Both the position numbers and the translations under genes were made by a program. DNA of 64,000 nucleotides from Rhizobium sp. BK650 (GTDB lineage: Bacteria > Pseudomonadota > Alphaproteobacteria > Rhizobiales > Rhizobiaceae), in contig NZ_JACIBK010000004.1 in the NCBI RefSeq assembly GCF_014195325.1, positions 186,001 to 250,000 of the forward strand. Direction: 5' to 3'. Below, piece by piece: positions 57,025 to 64,000 of the stretch (its first letter is position 1; each line of letters starts with the position of its first letter). Under the pieces are notes generated by a model, which worked only from the letters and a program-made list of their open reading frames with translations, did not search any database and had not been told where the DNA came from.

Positions 57025-59067
57025 CTATTTCGCGGCGTCGTCGTGAAAATGATTGTAGACCTGCTTTGCGACGGTCTCGGAAATGCCTTCTACCGCCATC
57101 AGGTCGGAAAGCGCGGCGCGCGATACAGCTTTCGCCGTACCGAAATGCTGCAGTAGCGCCCGCTTGCGCGACGGACCAATGCCGCCGATCTCGTCGAGCG
57201 GGTTCTTGACCATCTCCTTCTTACGCCGTGCGCGGTGGGAACCGATCGCGAAACGGTGGGCCTCGTCGCGCATGCGCTGAATGAAATAGAGAACCGGATC
57301 GCGCGGCGGCAGCGTGAAACTTCCCTTGCCTGGCGCGAAGAAACGTTCGCGCCCGGCTTCACGGTCGACACCCTTGGCGACACCGATGGCGATCACGCTG
57401 TCGGTAATGCCGAGCTCTTCCAGGATGGCGCGCACCGCCGTCATCTGCCCCTGGCCGCCGTCGATCAGGATGACATCCGGCCATGCAGGGAAGGGCATAT
57501 CGGCCGCATCAGCGGGGGAGTTTTGCGCAGTCCGGTCCGGAATGCCCTCTTCCTTTAGTAGACGCGAGAAGCGCCGGGTCATCACCTCGCGCATCATGCC
57601 GAAGTCATCGCCCGGCGTGATGTCGGTCGATTTGATGTTGAACTTGCGATACTGGTTCTTCACGAAACCTTCCGGCCCGGCGACCACCATGCCGCCAACC
57701 GCATTCGTGCCCATGATATGCGAGTTATCGTAAATCTCGACGCGCTGCGGTACATAGGGCAGGCCGAAAGTCTCCTTGAAGCCTTCCAGCAGCCGCGATT
57801 GTGATGCCGTCTCGGCAAGCTTTCGGCCATGCGCCTCGCGGGCGTTGGCGATTACATGCTCGACCAGATCGCGCTTTTCGCCGCGCTGGGGAACGAGGAT
57901 CGAGACTTTGTGCCCGGCTTTTTCACTCAGAGCCGCTGCCAGCAGTTCCAGTTCCTCGACCGTCTCCGACAGCATGATCTGCCGCGGCACCGGCTTGTCG
58001 TCATAGAATTGCGCCAGGAACGCGTTCAGCACCTCGGCTCCCGACAGTTGCGGGTCGGCCTTCGGGAAATAGGCGCGGTTGCCCCAGTTCTGTCCCGTGC
58101 GGAAGAAGAACACCTGGATGCAGGAAATCCCGCCTTCGTGATGGATGGCGAAGACATCCGCCTCCTCGACGCCGGCCGGATTGATGCCCTGATGGCTCTG
58201 CACATGCGACAGAGCGGCAAGACGGTCGCGATAGATGGCAGCGCGTTCGAAATCGAGATCCTCGGCGGCAGCGTTCATCGCCTCCGCCATATGTTCCTTC
58301 ACCTTCTGGCTCTTGCCGGAAAGGAAGTCCTTGGCCTCCTGCACCAGTTCCGCATAGCCTTCGTCGCTGACCTCATGCGTACAGGGTCCTGAGCAGCGCT
58401 TGATCTGATAGAGCAGGCAGGGCCGGGTGCGTGTTTCGAAGACGCTGTCGGTACAGGTGCGGATCAGGAAAGCGCGCTGCAGCGAATTGATCGTGCGGCC
58501 GACCGCACCAGCCGAGGCGAAGGGACCGAAATAGTCGCCCTTGCGGGCGCGGGCGCCGCGGTGCTTGAAGATGGCGGGAGCGCGATGATCACCTGTTATC
58601 AGAATATAGGGAAACGACTTGTCGTCTCGCAGCAGCACGTTAAAGCGCGGCCGCAAACGCTTGATCAGATTCGCTTCCAGGAGCAGCGCCTCGGTCTCCG
58701 TCCGTGTCGTGACGAATTCCATATTGGCGGTCTGACGCACCATCTGGGCAATGCGGTTGGAATGCACGCGGCCCATTGCGTAATTGCCGACGCGCTTCTT
58801 CAGGCTGCGGGCCTTGCCGACATAGAGCACGTCGCCCGCCTCGTTGAACATGCGGTAGACACCGGGGCTGTTCGGCAGGCGCTTGACGAATTCGGCGATC
58901 AGCTCCGCGCCGACAAGGCCAGTTTCGTTGATGCTGCCGGCATTCCAGTCGATCGACGCCGAAATCGGCGAGGCTGCGGCATCGCCTTCCACCTCGATGA
59001 TATCGTCGTCATTGTCGTCGGTCTCGTCGTAAAGAACACCGCCATCGGGCAGCTTCTTGGCATTCAT
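57025..59067 (-). CDS. uvrC: Excinuclease ABC subunit C
   Basis: A 680-residue dual-incision nuclease of nucleotide excision repair. An acidic N-terminal extension of about 60 residues ([16 protein letters not shown]) precedes the GIY-YIG domain ([20 protein letters not shown], residues 70-89). A Cys-rich region, a UVR motif ([26 protein letters not shown], about 250-275), the RNase H-like domain ([11 protein letters not shown]) and C-terminal helix-hairpin-helix motifs follow. E. coli UvrC has 610 residues; the extension explains most of the difference. The start overlaps the upstream SDR stop (ATGA). Confidence 0.96.
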   Translation of the reverse strand: MNAKKLPDGGVLYDETDDNDDDIIEVEGDAAASPISASIDWNAGSINETGLVGAELIAEFVKRLPNSPGVYRMFNEAGDVLYVGKARSLKKRVGNYAMGRVHSNRIAQMVRQTANMEFVTTRTETEALLLEANLIKRLRPRFNVLLRDDKSFPYILITGDHRAPAIFKHRGARARKGDYFGPFASAGAVGRTINSLQRAFLIRTCTDSVFETRTRPCLLYQIKRCSGPCTHEVSDEGYAELVQEAKDFLSGKSQKVKEHMAEAMNAAAEDLDFERAAIYRDRLAALSHVQSHQGINPAGVEEADVFAIHHEGGISCIQVFFFRTGQNWGNRAYFPKADPQLSGAEVLNAFLAQFYDDKPVPRQIMLSETVEELELLAAALSEKAGHKVSILVPQRGEKRDLVEHVIANAREAHGRKLAETASQSRLLEGFKETFGLPYVPQRVEIYDNSHIMGTNAVGGMVVAGPEGFVKNQYRKFNIKSTDITPGDDFGMMREVMTRRFSRLLKEEGIPDRTAQNSPADAADMPFPAWPDVILIDGGQGQMTAVRAILEELGITDSVIAIGVAKGVDREAGRERFFAPGKGSFTLPPRDPVLYFIQRMRDEAHRFAIGSHRARRKKEMVKNPLDEIGGIGPSRKRALLQHFGTAKAVSRAALSDLMAVEGISETVAKQVYNHFHDDAAK

Positions 59068-59831
59068 TCCTTGATCTCCAGCACGTCAGGCGTCTGCCAC
59101 GCGAGATGCTGGCCGCCGTCGAGTGCAATCATCTGACCCGTGATCGAAGGAGTCTCGAACAGAAAACGAATCGTTCGGCCGAATTCCCTGAGCTGAGGTC
59201 CACGCTTCAAGATAAGGGCTGAGACCTGCGCTTGGAAGTCTTCCTGCAATTGCCGTTCGCTTGGCATCGACGGGCCGGGGCCAATCGCATTGACGCGGAT
59301 GCGTGGAGCCAGCGCCTGTGCCATGGTCTGTGTCGCCGTCCACAGCGCCGATTTCGACAGTGTGTAGGAATAGAAACTCGGCCGTAGGGCCCAGACACGC
59401 TGGTCGATGATATTGACGATCAGCCCCTCAGCCGTCTCCGGCAACTGTTCCGCGAACTTGGCGGCAAGGATCGACGGCGCACGAACATGGATGGCGAAGT
59501 GCTGGTCCCACACCTGCGCATCGAATTTGGAGAGCGAATCCTCAAGAAAAATCGATGCATTGTTGACAAGCAAATCGATTGGTCCAAGCGCCTTGCAGAC
59601 CTTTTCGATAAGCCCGCTCGCTTGATCGATTTGGGCGATATCAGCTTTGATCGCAACCGCCTGATGGCCCTTTTGCCGCAATTCCGCCACAAAATCTTCA
59701 GCCTCAGCCATCGCGCCATTGGCGTGGATCGCGACTGAAAAACCATTGGCAACAAGGTCTTCGGCGATTGCCCGGCCTATTCTTTTGGCGGAACCGGTTA
59801 CAAGCGCTGCGCGAAGTCTCTTCTGGGTCAA
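59064..59831 (-). CDS. Pteridine-reductase-like SDR oxidoreductase
   Basis: A 255-residue SDR. The cofactor motif is [12 protein letters not shown]; the KRIG form, followed by a long loop, is typical of PTR1/FolM pteridine reductases, not of FabG-like SDRs. The catalytic Ser is replaced by Asp (VNIIDQRV), as in PTR1, with Tyr and Lys in YTLSK. It may reduce dihydrobiopterin/dihydrofolate-like pterins. It heads the operon with uvrC, pgsA, moaD and moaE; pterin chemistry links loosely with molybdopterin, but this is inference. Confidence 0.8.
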   Translation of the reverse strand: MTQKRLRAALVTGSAKRIGRAIAEDLVANGFSVAIHANGAMAEAEDFVAELRQKGHQAVAIKADIAQIDQASGLIEKVCKALGPIDLLVNNASIFLEDSLSKFDAQVWDQHFAIHVRAPSILAAKFAEQLPETAEGLIVNIIDQRVWALRPSFYSYTLSKSALWTATQTMAQALAPRIRVNAIGPGPSMPSERQLQEDFQAQVSALILKRGPQLREFGRTIRFLFETPSITGQMIALDGGQHLAWQTPDVLEIKE

Positions 59832-60194
59832 GTTCCTGCCTTCTGGTCCTGCGAGTCTGGTTGTCGACTATATAAGGGCGGGTCTTCATTATATAAATAG
59901 GCCGAAAGCATTGCCCATCTGGTGTGGATATTCTATGTATTATTTGACGGATTGATTTATTAAAGAGTGTAGTTTCGGTTTAACGGAATATTATCCTTAA
60001 TAAAATGTATGTTGCACTCAAGCAACATCGAATTTCTGCCGTCGCCCAGCCACAATGATATCACAATTTGGCTCTTTCAAATCCGCATTTGCATTCCAAT
60101 TTCACTCTCGATCCGGAAGGGACATTTAGTAATCCCCCGTGAATGCTTCGCCGAGTTTGAGTTGACGAGCGCGCGGGACTGAAAGGAGATAAGT
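59832..60194. promoter_or_regulatory. A/T-rich ropB upstream region with a palindrome
   Basis: A 363-base divergent spacer, clearly richer in A/T than the rest of the window. It holds the inverted repeat ATGTTGC-ACTCAA-GCAACAT at 60009-60028, an operator-like site 170 bases before ropB. Just before it, TTTAAC (59979-59984) and TAAAAT (60001-60006), 16 bases apart, could be a promoter, which would put the palindrome over the transcription start. A long 5' leader of ropB mRNA would follow. Confidence 0.45.
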
Positions 60195-60827
60195 ATGCGT
60201 ATACTGTTTGCTGGCCTCATGGCTTCCGCTCTCGCCGTTGGCGGTTTCTCGGTCGCACAGGCAGCCGACGCCGTGGATCAGGTTCCGCAGGCTCCGGTCG
60301 CTGAGGAAACCCCGGCTCCGGTCAATAACTGGCAGGGCTTTTATCTCGGTGGCGCAGCCACCTACAACATGGGTAGCTTCGGTCATGACCGCAACACCTA
60401 TGATTGGGGCGGCCAGCTCTTCACCGGCTACAATTTCCAGCAGGGTCAGATCGTTTACGGCGCTGAAGCCGATCTCGGTTATGGCGACGCTGACGTCACT
60501 GAAGGCGGCATCAAGAACAAGACCGGCTGGAACGGCTCCGTCCGCGGCCGCGTCGGTTACGACCTGAACCCCTTCCTGCTCTATGGTACCGCGGGTCTGG
60601 CGCTTGCTGATACCAAGGTCTCCGACGGCACGTCTTCCGACAGCAAGACCGCCTATGGCTACACGGTCGGCGCCGGTGTCGAAGCCTTCGTGACCAACAA
60701 CATCACGACGCGCCTCGAATACCGCTATACCGACTACCAGAGCAAGGATTACAACCTCGACTCCGGCAGCGTTTCGCGCGGCTTCGACGAAAACAGCGTC
60801 AAGGTCGGTATCGGCGTCAAGTTCTGA
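60195..60827 (+). CDS. ropB: Outer membrane protein, RopB/Omp25 family
   Basis: A 210-residue beta-barrel protein. A signal peptide of 23 residues ends VAQA-A. The mature part has the Omp25/Omp31 pattern of eight strands: NWQGFYLGGAATYN, GYNFQQGQIVYGAEADLGY, SVRGRVGYDLNPFLLYGTAG and the C-terminal SVKVGIGVKF. Similarity to RopB of R. leguminosarum is strong from memory. AAGGAG lies six bases before the ATG. It has its own promoter region and terminator, fitting a highly expressed single gene. Confidence 0.9.
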   Translation: MRILFAGLMASALAVGGFSVAQAADAVDQVPQAPVAEETPAPVNNWQGFYLGGAATYNMGSFGHDRNTYDWGGQLFTGYNFQQGQIVYGAEADLGYGDADVTEGGIKNKTGWNGSVRGRVGYDLNPFLLYGTAGLALADTKVSDGTSSDSKTAYGYTVGAGVEAFVTNNITTRLEYRYTDYQSKDYNLDSGSVSRGFDENSVKVGIGVKF

Positions 60828-60847
60828 TACGGATTGCATCCAGCATG

Positions 60848-60877
60848 AAAAAGCCGGGCCTCGCGCCCGGCTTTTTT
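60848..60877. terminator. Strong bidirectional terminator after ropB
   Basis: AAAAAGCCGGGC-CTCGC-GCCCGGCTTTTTT forms a 12-base-pair stem with a five-base loop and T runs on both strands. It serves ropB and the converging GST gene. Confidence 0.9.
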
Positions 60878-60902
60878 GTCGTCTTCCTTGCTCTCAAATT
60901 TC

Positions 60903-61499
60903 TCAAGCCTGGGGCTTCAGCTGCTCGTAGCCGTCGAACGCCTTTTCGAACTTTCCGAGCCAGTCGATCAGCTCAGCATGGTCCTCCTCCCACTGGCCCT
61001 TGAAGCGCAGATCGAGGTAGCCGATCGTAGCGGCAAGCGCGAAATGCCCGCCATGCAGCTTCTTGCCGAGCTTCGGCGCATTGGCAGCCAGATAGTTCAG
61101 TGAGGTCTCGACCTTTTTCCACTGCCGGTCGATCCAGGGCTGATGCACCTTTTCCTCATCGCGGAAACGGCGCTCGTAGACGATCGCCAGCAGGCAATCG
61201 CAAACGCCATCGCAAAGCGCCTCCAGCACTTCGGCATCGGTGCGCTTGCCCTTCTTTGAAGGATAGAGCGCACCTTTCGTCAACCGGTCGAAATAATGCA
61301 TGATTGCGATGCTGTCGAAGACGGAGGTGCCGCCGTCAGTCAGCAGCGTCGGGATTTTGCCGAGCGGATTGTTGTCCACAAGGATCGCCGGGCCTGCATT
61401 CGTATCGACCCGGATTTCCGCCATCTCGAGGCCGAGATGGCGGGCGGCCATTCGCACCTTGCTGGAGAAAGGGGAGGTCGGGGAGCAGAGAAGCTTCAT
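60903..61499 (-). CDS. Glutathione S-transferase family protein, YibF-like
   Basis: A 198-residue GST-fold protein. The N-terminal domain has SPTSPFSSKVRMAA with a Ser-rich active-site loop, the cis-Pro in GKIPTLL, and the glutathione-binding VFDSIAIMHY. The C-terminal helical domain is shorter than usual. It resembles E. coli YibF-like GSTs of unknown substrate. Not closely related to the GST at 52300-52989. Confidence 0.82.
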   Translation of the reverse strand: MKLLCSPTSPFSSKVRMAARHLGLEMAEIRVDTNAGPAILVDNNPLGKIPTLLTDGGTSVFDSIAIMHYFDRLTKGALYPSKKGKRTDAEVLEALCDGVCDCLLAIVYERRFRDEEKVHQPWIDRQWKKVETSLNYLAANAPKLGKKLHGGHFALAATIGYLDLRFKGQWEEDHAELIDWLGKFEKAFDGYEQLKPQA

Positions 61500-61553
61500 G
61501 AGGCACCTTTGAATTGCGGATGACGGAACTATTTCCCGTCCCCGGAGATTCGG

Positions 61554-62423
61554 TCAATCGCCCCTGGTGGCCTTCGTCTCGCCGCGCAGCCAGAAGGCAC
61601 GTTGCGAGGCGAAACGATCCTGCGCCAGATGGTCCTTCAAAGCCGGAAGCAGCTGGTGCAATTCATCCTTCAGCGTGAAGGGCGGGTTGACGATGATGAG
61701 GCCGGAGCCCGTCAGTCCCGTCGTCTCGCGGTCGCTGCGCACGGCAAGTTCGGCGCAAAGCATTTTCGGAATCTCCGTCGCCTGCAGCGCCTCGTGGAAC
61801 TCCTTGATCGGCGCGCCCTTTTTCAGCGGATACCAGAGGCAATAGGTGCCGCCGGGGAAGCGCCTGAAGGCCTTGGCAAGGCCATCCACCAGCCGCTCAT
61901 ATTCGCCGTCCTCTTCGAAAGGCGGATCGACGAGCACGATACCGCGCTTTTCCTTGGGCGGCAGATGCGCGCCGAGCGCCAGCCAGCCATCGAGCTCGGT
62001 GATGCGCGCATGGTGATCGCCTTCGAAGACGCGATGCAACCGGACAAAATCTTCCGGATGCAGTTCCATCGCCGAAAGCCGGTCCTGCGGGCGGAAGAGC
62101 ATGCGGGCAAGCTTCGGCGAGCCGGGATAGAAGCGCAGACCGCCCTGGGGATTCAGCTCGCGGATGGCGGAGAGATAGGGTTCCAGAAGCTCTGAAACCT
62201 GCGGTCCGAGATCGATTTCGAGCAGCTTGCCGATACCGCCCTGCCATTCCCCCGTCTTCTGCGCTTCCTCGGAGGATAGGTCATAAAGGCCGATACCGGC
62301 ATGCGTGTCGAGCACCCGGAAACCGCCCTCCTTTTTCTGCATGTAACGGATGAGCCGCGCCAGCACCGCATGCTTCAGAACATCGGCAAAATTACCTGCA
62401 TGATAGATATGGCGATAGTTCAT
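61554..62423 (-). CDS. rlmJ: 23S rRNA (adenine(2030)-N6)-methyltransferase RlmJ
   Basis: A 289-residue methyltransferase. It begins MNYRHIYHAGNFADVLKH, the RlmJ hallmark, followed by the SAM region LDTHAGIGLYDL and the catalytic DPPFE (LVDPPFEED) of N6-adenine methyltransferases. In E. coli the enzyme methylates A2030 of 23S rRNA. It is divergent from the molybdopterin oxidoreductase gene. Confidence 0.92.
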   Translation of the reverse strand: MNYRHIYHAGNFADVLKHAVLARLIRYMQKKEGGFRVLDTHAGIGLYDLSSEEAQKTGEWQGGIGKLLEIDLGPQVSELLEPYLSAIRELNPQGGLRFYPGSPKLARMLFRPQDRLSAMELHPEDFVRLHRVFEGDHHARITELDGWLALGAHLPPKEKRGIVLVDPPFEEDGEYERLVDGLAKAFRRFPGGTYCLWYPLKKGAPIKEFHEALQATEIPKMLCAELAVRSDRETTGLTGSGLIIVNPPFTLKDELHQLLPALKDHLAQDRFASQRAFWLRGETKATRGD

Positions 62424-62506
62424 TTTCGCTGATGCCTGTTATGAATTCGGATGACAGGGAGTTTTTGTGCCTTTTGGCCGCCTGAGGCTTGGCATATAGA
62501 AATCGC

Positions 62507-64000
62507 ATGAACATTGCGACCCCCATCCACGCCAAATCCCGGATCGGTCACACGGCCTGTCCGCACGACTGTCCCTCCACCTGCGCGTTGGAGGTGGATA
62601 TTACGGAAGACGGCCGCATCGGCCGTGTCCGCGGTGCGAATGACCACTCCTATACATCGGGCGTCATCTGCGCCAAGGTCGCCCGTTATGCCGAGCGCCT
62701 CTATCATCCGGATCGTCTCATGCATCCGCTGCGCCGCACCGGCGCCAAGGGGGCGGGGCAGTGGCAGCAGATTTCCTGGGACGACGCGCTGGACGAGATT
62801 GCCGAAGCCTTCGTGAAAGCCGAGACTAAAGACGGCAGCGAAGCGATCTGGCCCTATTTTTACGCCGGTACCATGGGCTGGGTGCAGCGCGACTCGATCG
62901 AGCGGCTGCGTCATGCCAAGCGCTATTCCGGCTTTTTCTCCTCGATCTGCACCAATCCTGCCTGGACTGGCTTCACCATGGCCACCGGCATGCTGCGTGG
63001 CCCCGATCCGCGCGAGATGGCACGTACCGATTGCGTCGTCATCTGGGGCACCAACGCGGTTGCCACGCAGGTCAATGTGATGACCCACGCGATCAAGTCG
63101 CGCAAGGAGCGTGGCGCCAAGATCGTCGTCATCGACATCTACGATAATCCGACGATGAAGCAGGCCGACATGGCCCTCGTCGTCAGGCCCGGCACGGATG
63201 CAGCACTCGCCTGCGCCGTCATGCACATCGCCTTCCGCGACGGTTACGCCGACCGCGATTACATGGCCAGATATGCCGACGATCCAGCCGGTCTCGAAGC
63301 GCATCTGAAATCGAAGACGCCGGAATGGGCGGCTGCGATAACCGGCCTTTCGGTCGAGGAGATCGAAGCCTTCGGCAAGCTCGTCGGCACGACGAAAAAG
63401 ACCTTCTTCCGCCTCGGCTACGGTTTTACCCGCCAGCGCAACGGTGCTGTCGCCATGCATGCAGCCGCCTCGGTCGCCACCGTGCTCGGCTCCTGGCAAT
63501 ATGAAGGCGGCGGCGCCTTCCATTCCAACAGCGATATCTTCCGCATGAACAATGCAGAGCTCACCGGCAAGTCGATGAAGGATGCCGACATCCGCATGAT
63601 CGACCAGTCGCAGATCGGCCGGGCGCTGACGGGCGATGCGGTGGCCCTTCGCCATCGTGGCCCGATCACCGCCATGCTGATCCAGAACACCAATCCGGTG
63701 AATATCGCGCCGGAACAGCGGCTAGTGAAGCGCGGCTTTGCCCGTGAGGACCTTTTCATAGCCGTCCATGAGCAGTTCATGACCGAGACGGCTGAAATGG
63801 CCGATATCGTCATTCCCGCCACCATGTTCGTCGAGCATGACGACATCTACCGCGCCGGCGGCCAGAACCACATTCTGCTTGGACCCAAGCTGGTCGAGCC
63901 GCCGGAGACCGTGCGCACCAACCTCTTCGTCATCGAAGAACTGGCAAAGCGCCTTGGCGTCGCCGATCGCCCCGGCTTCGGCTTCACGGCCCGCGAAATG
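62507..64000 (+). CDS. Molybdopterin-dependent oxidoreductase, N-terminal part (runs off the window)
   Basis: The reading frame from ATG 62507 stays open for 498 codons to the window edge. It belongs to the DMSO-reductase family with bis-MGD cofactor. A 4Fe-4S site is formed by Cys18, Cys22, Cys26 (TACPHDCPSTCAL) and Cys55 (GVICAKVARY). Cys148 in SSICTNPAWTG is at the position expected for a molybdenum ligand. Later IWGTNAVATQVN and IQNTNPVNIAPEQ are cofactor-binding loops. No Tat signal is seen, so it is probably cytoplasmic. The substrate is unknown; assimilatory or formate-dehydrogenase-like roles are both possible. Confidence 0.88.
   Translation, partial: MNIATPIHAKSRIGHTACPHDCPSTCALEVDITEDGRIGRVRGANDHSYTSGVICAKVARYAERLYHPDRLMHPLRRTGAKGAGQWQQISWDDALDEIAEAFVKAETKDGSEAIWPYFYAGTMGWVQRDSIERLRHAKRYSGFFSSICTNPAWTGFTMATGMLRGPDPREMARTDCVVIWGTNAVATQVNVMTHAIKSRKERGAKIVVIDIYDNPTMKQADMALVVRPGTDAALACAVMHIAFRDGYADRDYMARYADDPAGLEAHLKSKTPEWAAAITGLSVEEIEAFGKLVGTTKKTFFRLGYGFTRQRNGAVAMHAAASVATVLGSWQYEGGGAFHSNSDIFRMNNAELTGKSMKDADIRMIDQSQIGRALTGDAVALRHRGPITAMLIQNTNPVNIAPEQRLVKRGFAREDLFIAVHEQFMTETAEMADIVIPATMFVEHDDIYRAGGQNHILLGPKLVEPPETVRTNLFVIEELAKRLGVADRPGFGFTAREM

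Overview
The window is about 60% G+C and reads as core chromosome of an alphaproteobacterium of the Rhizobium leguminosarum/etli type. Three things support this: the gene order purF-cvpA-radA-alr / dnaB-rplI-DUF2232-rpsR-rpsF / fabD-fabG-acpP-fabF-mltG-yicC-gmk / rsmA-pdxA-surA-lptD-lptG-lptF, a RopB-type outer membrane protein, and intergenic palindromic repeats of rhizobial style. No rRNA, tRNA, CRISPR array, insertion sequence or prophage was found. The assignment rests on recognised protein families, not on a database search.

Layout. 0-9.5 kb: rarD and a PCMT-like methyltransferase (divergent), citramalate synthase cimA, and a tightly overlapped unit (DUF559 remnant - three GFA-family paralogues - proline iminopeptidase), then cysS, a membrane-anchored GH25 muramidase and an SDR. 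9.7-19.2 kb: purF, cvpA, radA, alr and dnaB on the minus strand, interrupted by plus-strand exporters (LysE, AraC-azlC-azlD). 19.6-22.4 kb: a DHA2-type MFS pump with its membrane-fusion partner. 22.4-24.9 kb: the ribosomal operon rpsF-rpsR-DUF2232-rplI. 26.5-33.0 kb: fatty-acid synthesis genes running into mltG, yicC and gmk. 33.1-40.7 kb: lptF-lptG-lptD-surA-pdxA-rsmA, one polarised operon for LPS export, outer-membrane assembly, vitamin B6 and rRNA methylation. 40.8-43.7 kb: a PAP2 phosphatase, then pepA-holC. 43.8-51.8 kb: GrpB-family protein, galactose dehydrogenase, a polysaccharide deacetylase lipoprotein, ABC-F protein YheS, a degenerate GGDEF protein and a large SPFH protein. 52.3-64 kb: GST, ndk, a lipoprotein/CGNR-regulator pair, a lone LivH-type permease, the operon (pteridine-reductase-like SDR)-uvrC-pgsA-moaD-moaE, ropB, a second GST, rlmJ, and a molybdopterin oxidoreductase running off the right edge.

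Themes. Envelope biogenesis dominates (lpt genes, surA, ropB, mltG, alr, GH25, deacetylase, PAP2), with translation/replication housekeeping and several small exporter modules. Many genes are translationally coupled by ATGA, TGATG or TAGTG overlaps.

Most unusual content. A family of short palindromic repeats abuts gene 3' ends at five or six places and in one case supplies the stop codon. A DUF559 endonuclease remnant is still coupled to a triplicated GFA cassette. A GGDEF protein has an altered signature. A PAP2 protein has Glu where the PSGH His is expected. A pteridine-reductase-like gene heads an operon ending in moaD-moaE. I saw no convincing defence island or wholly new multi-gene system.
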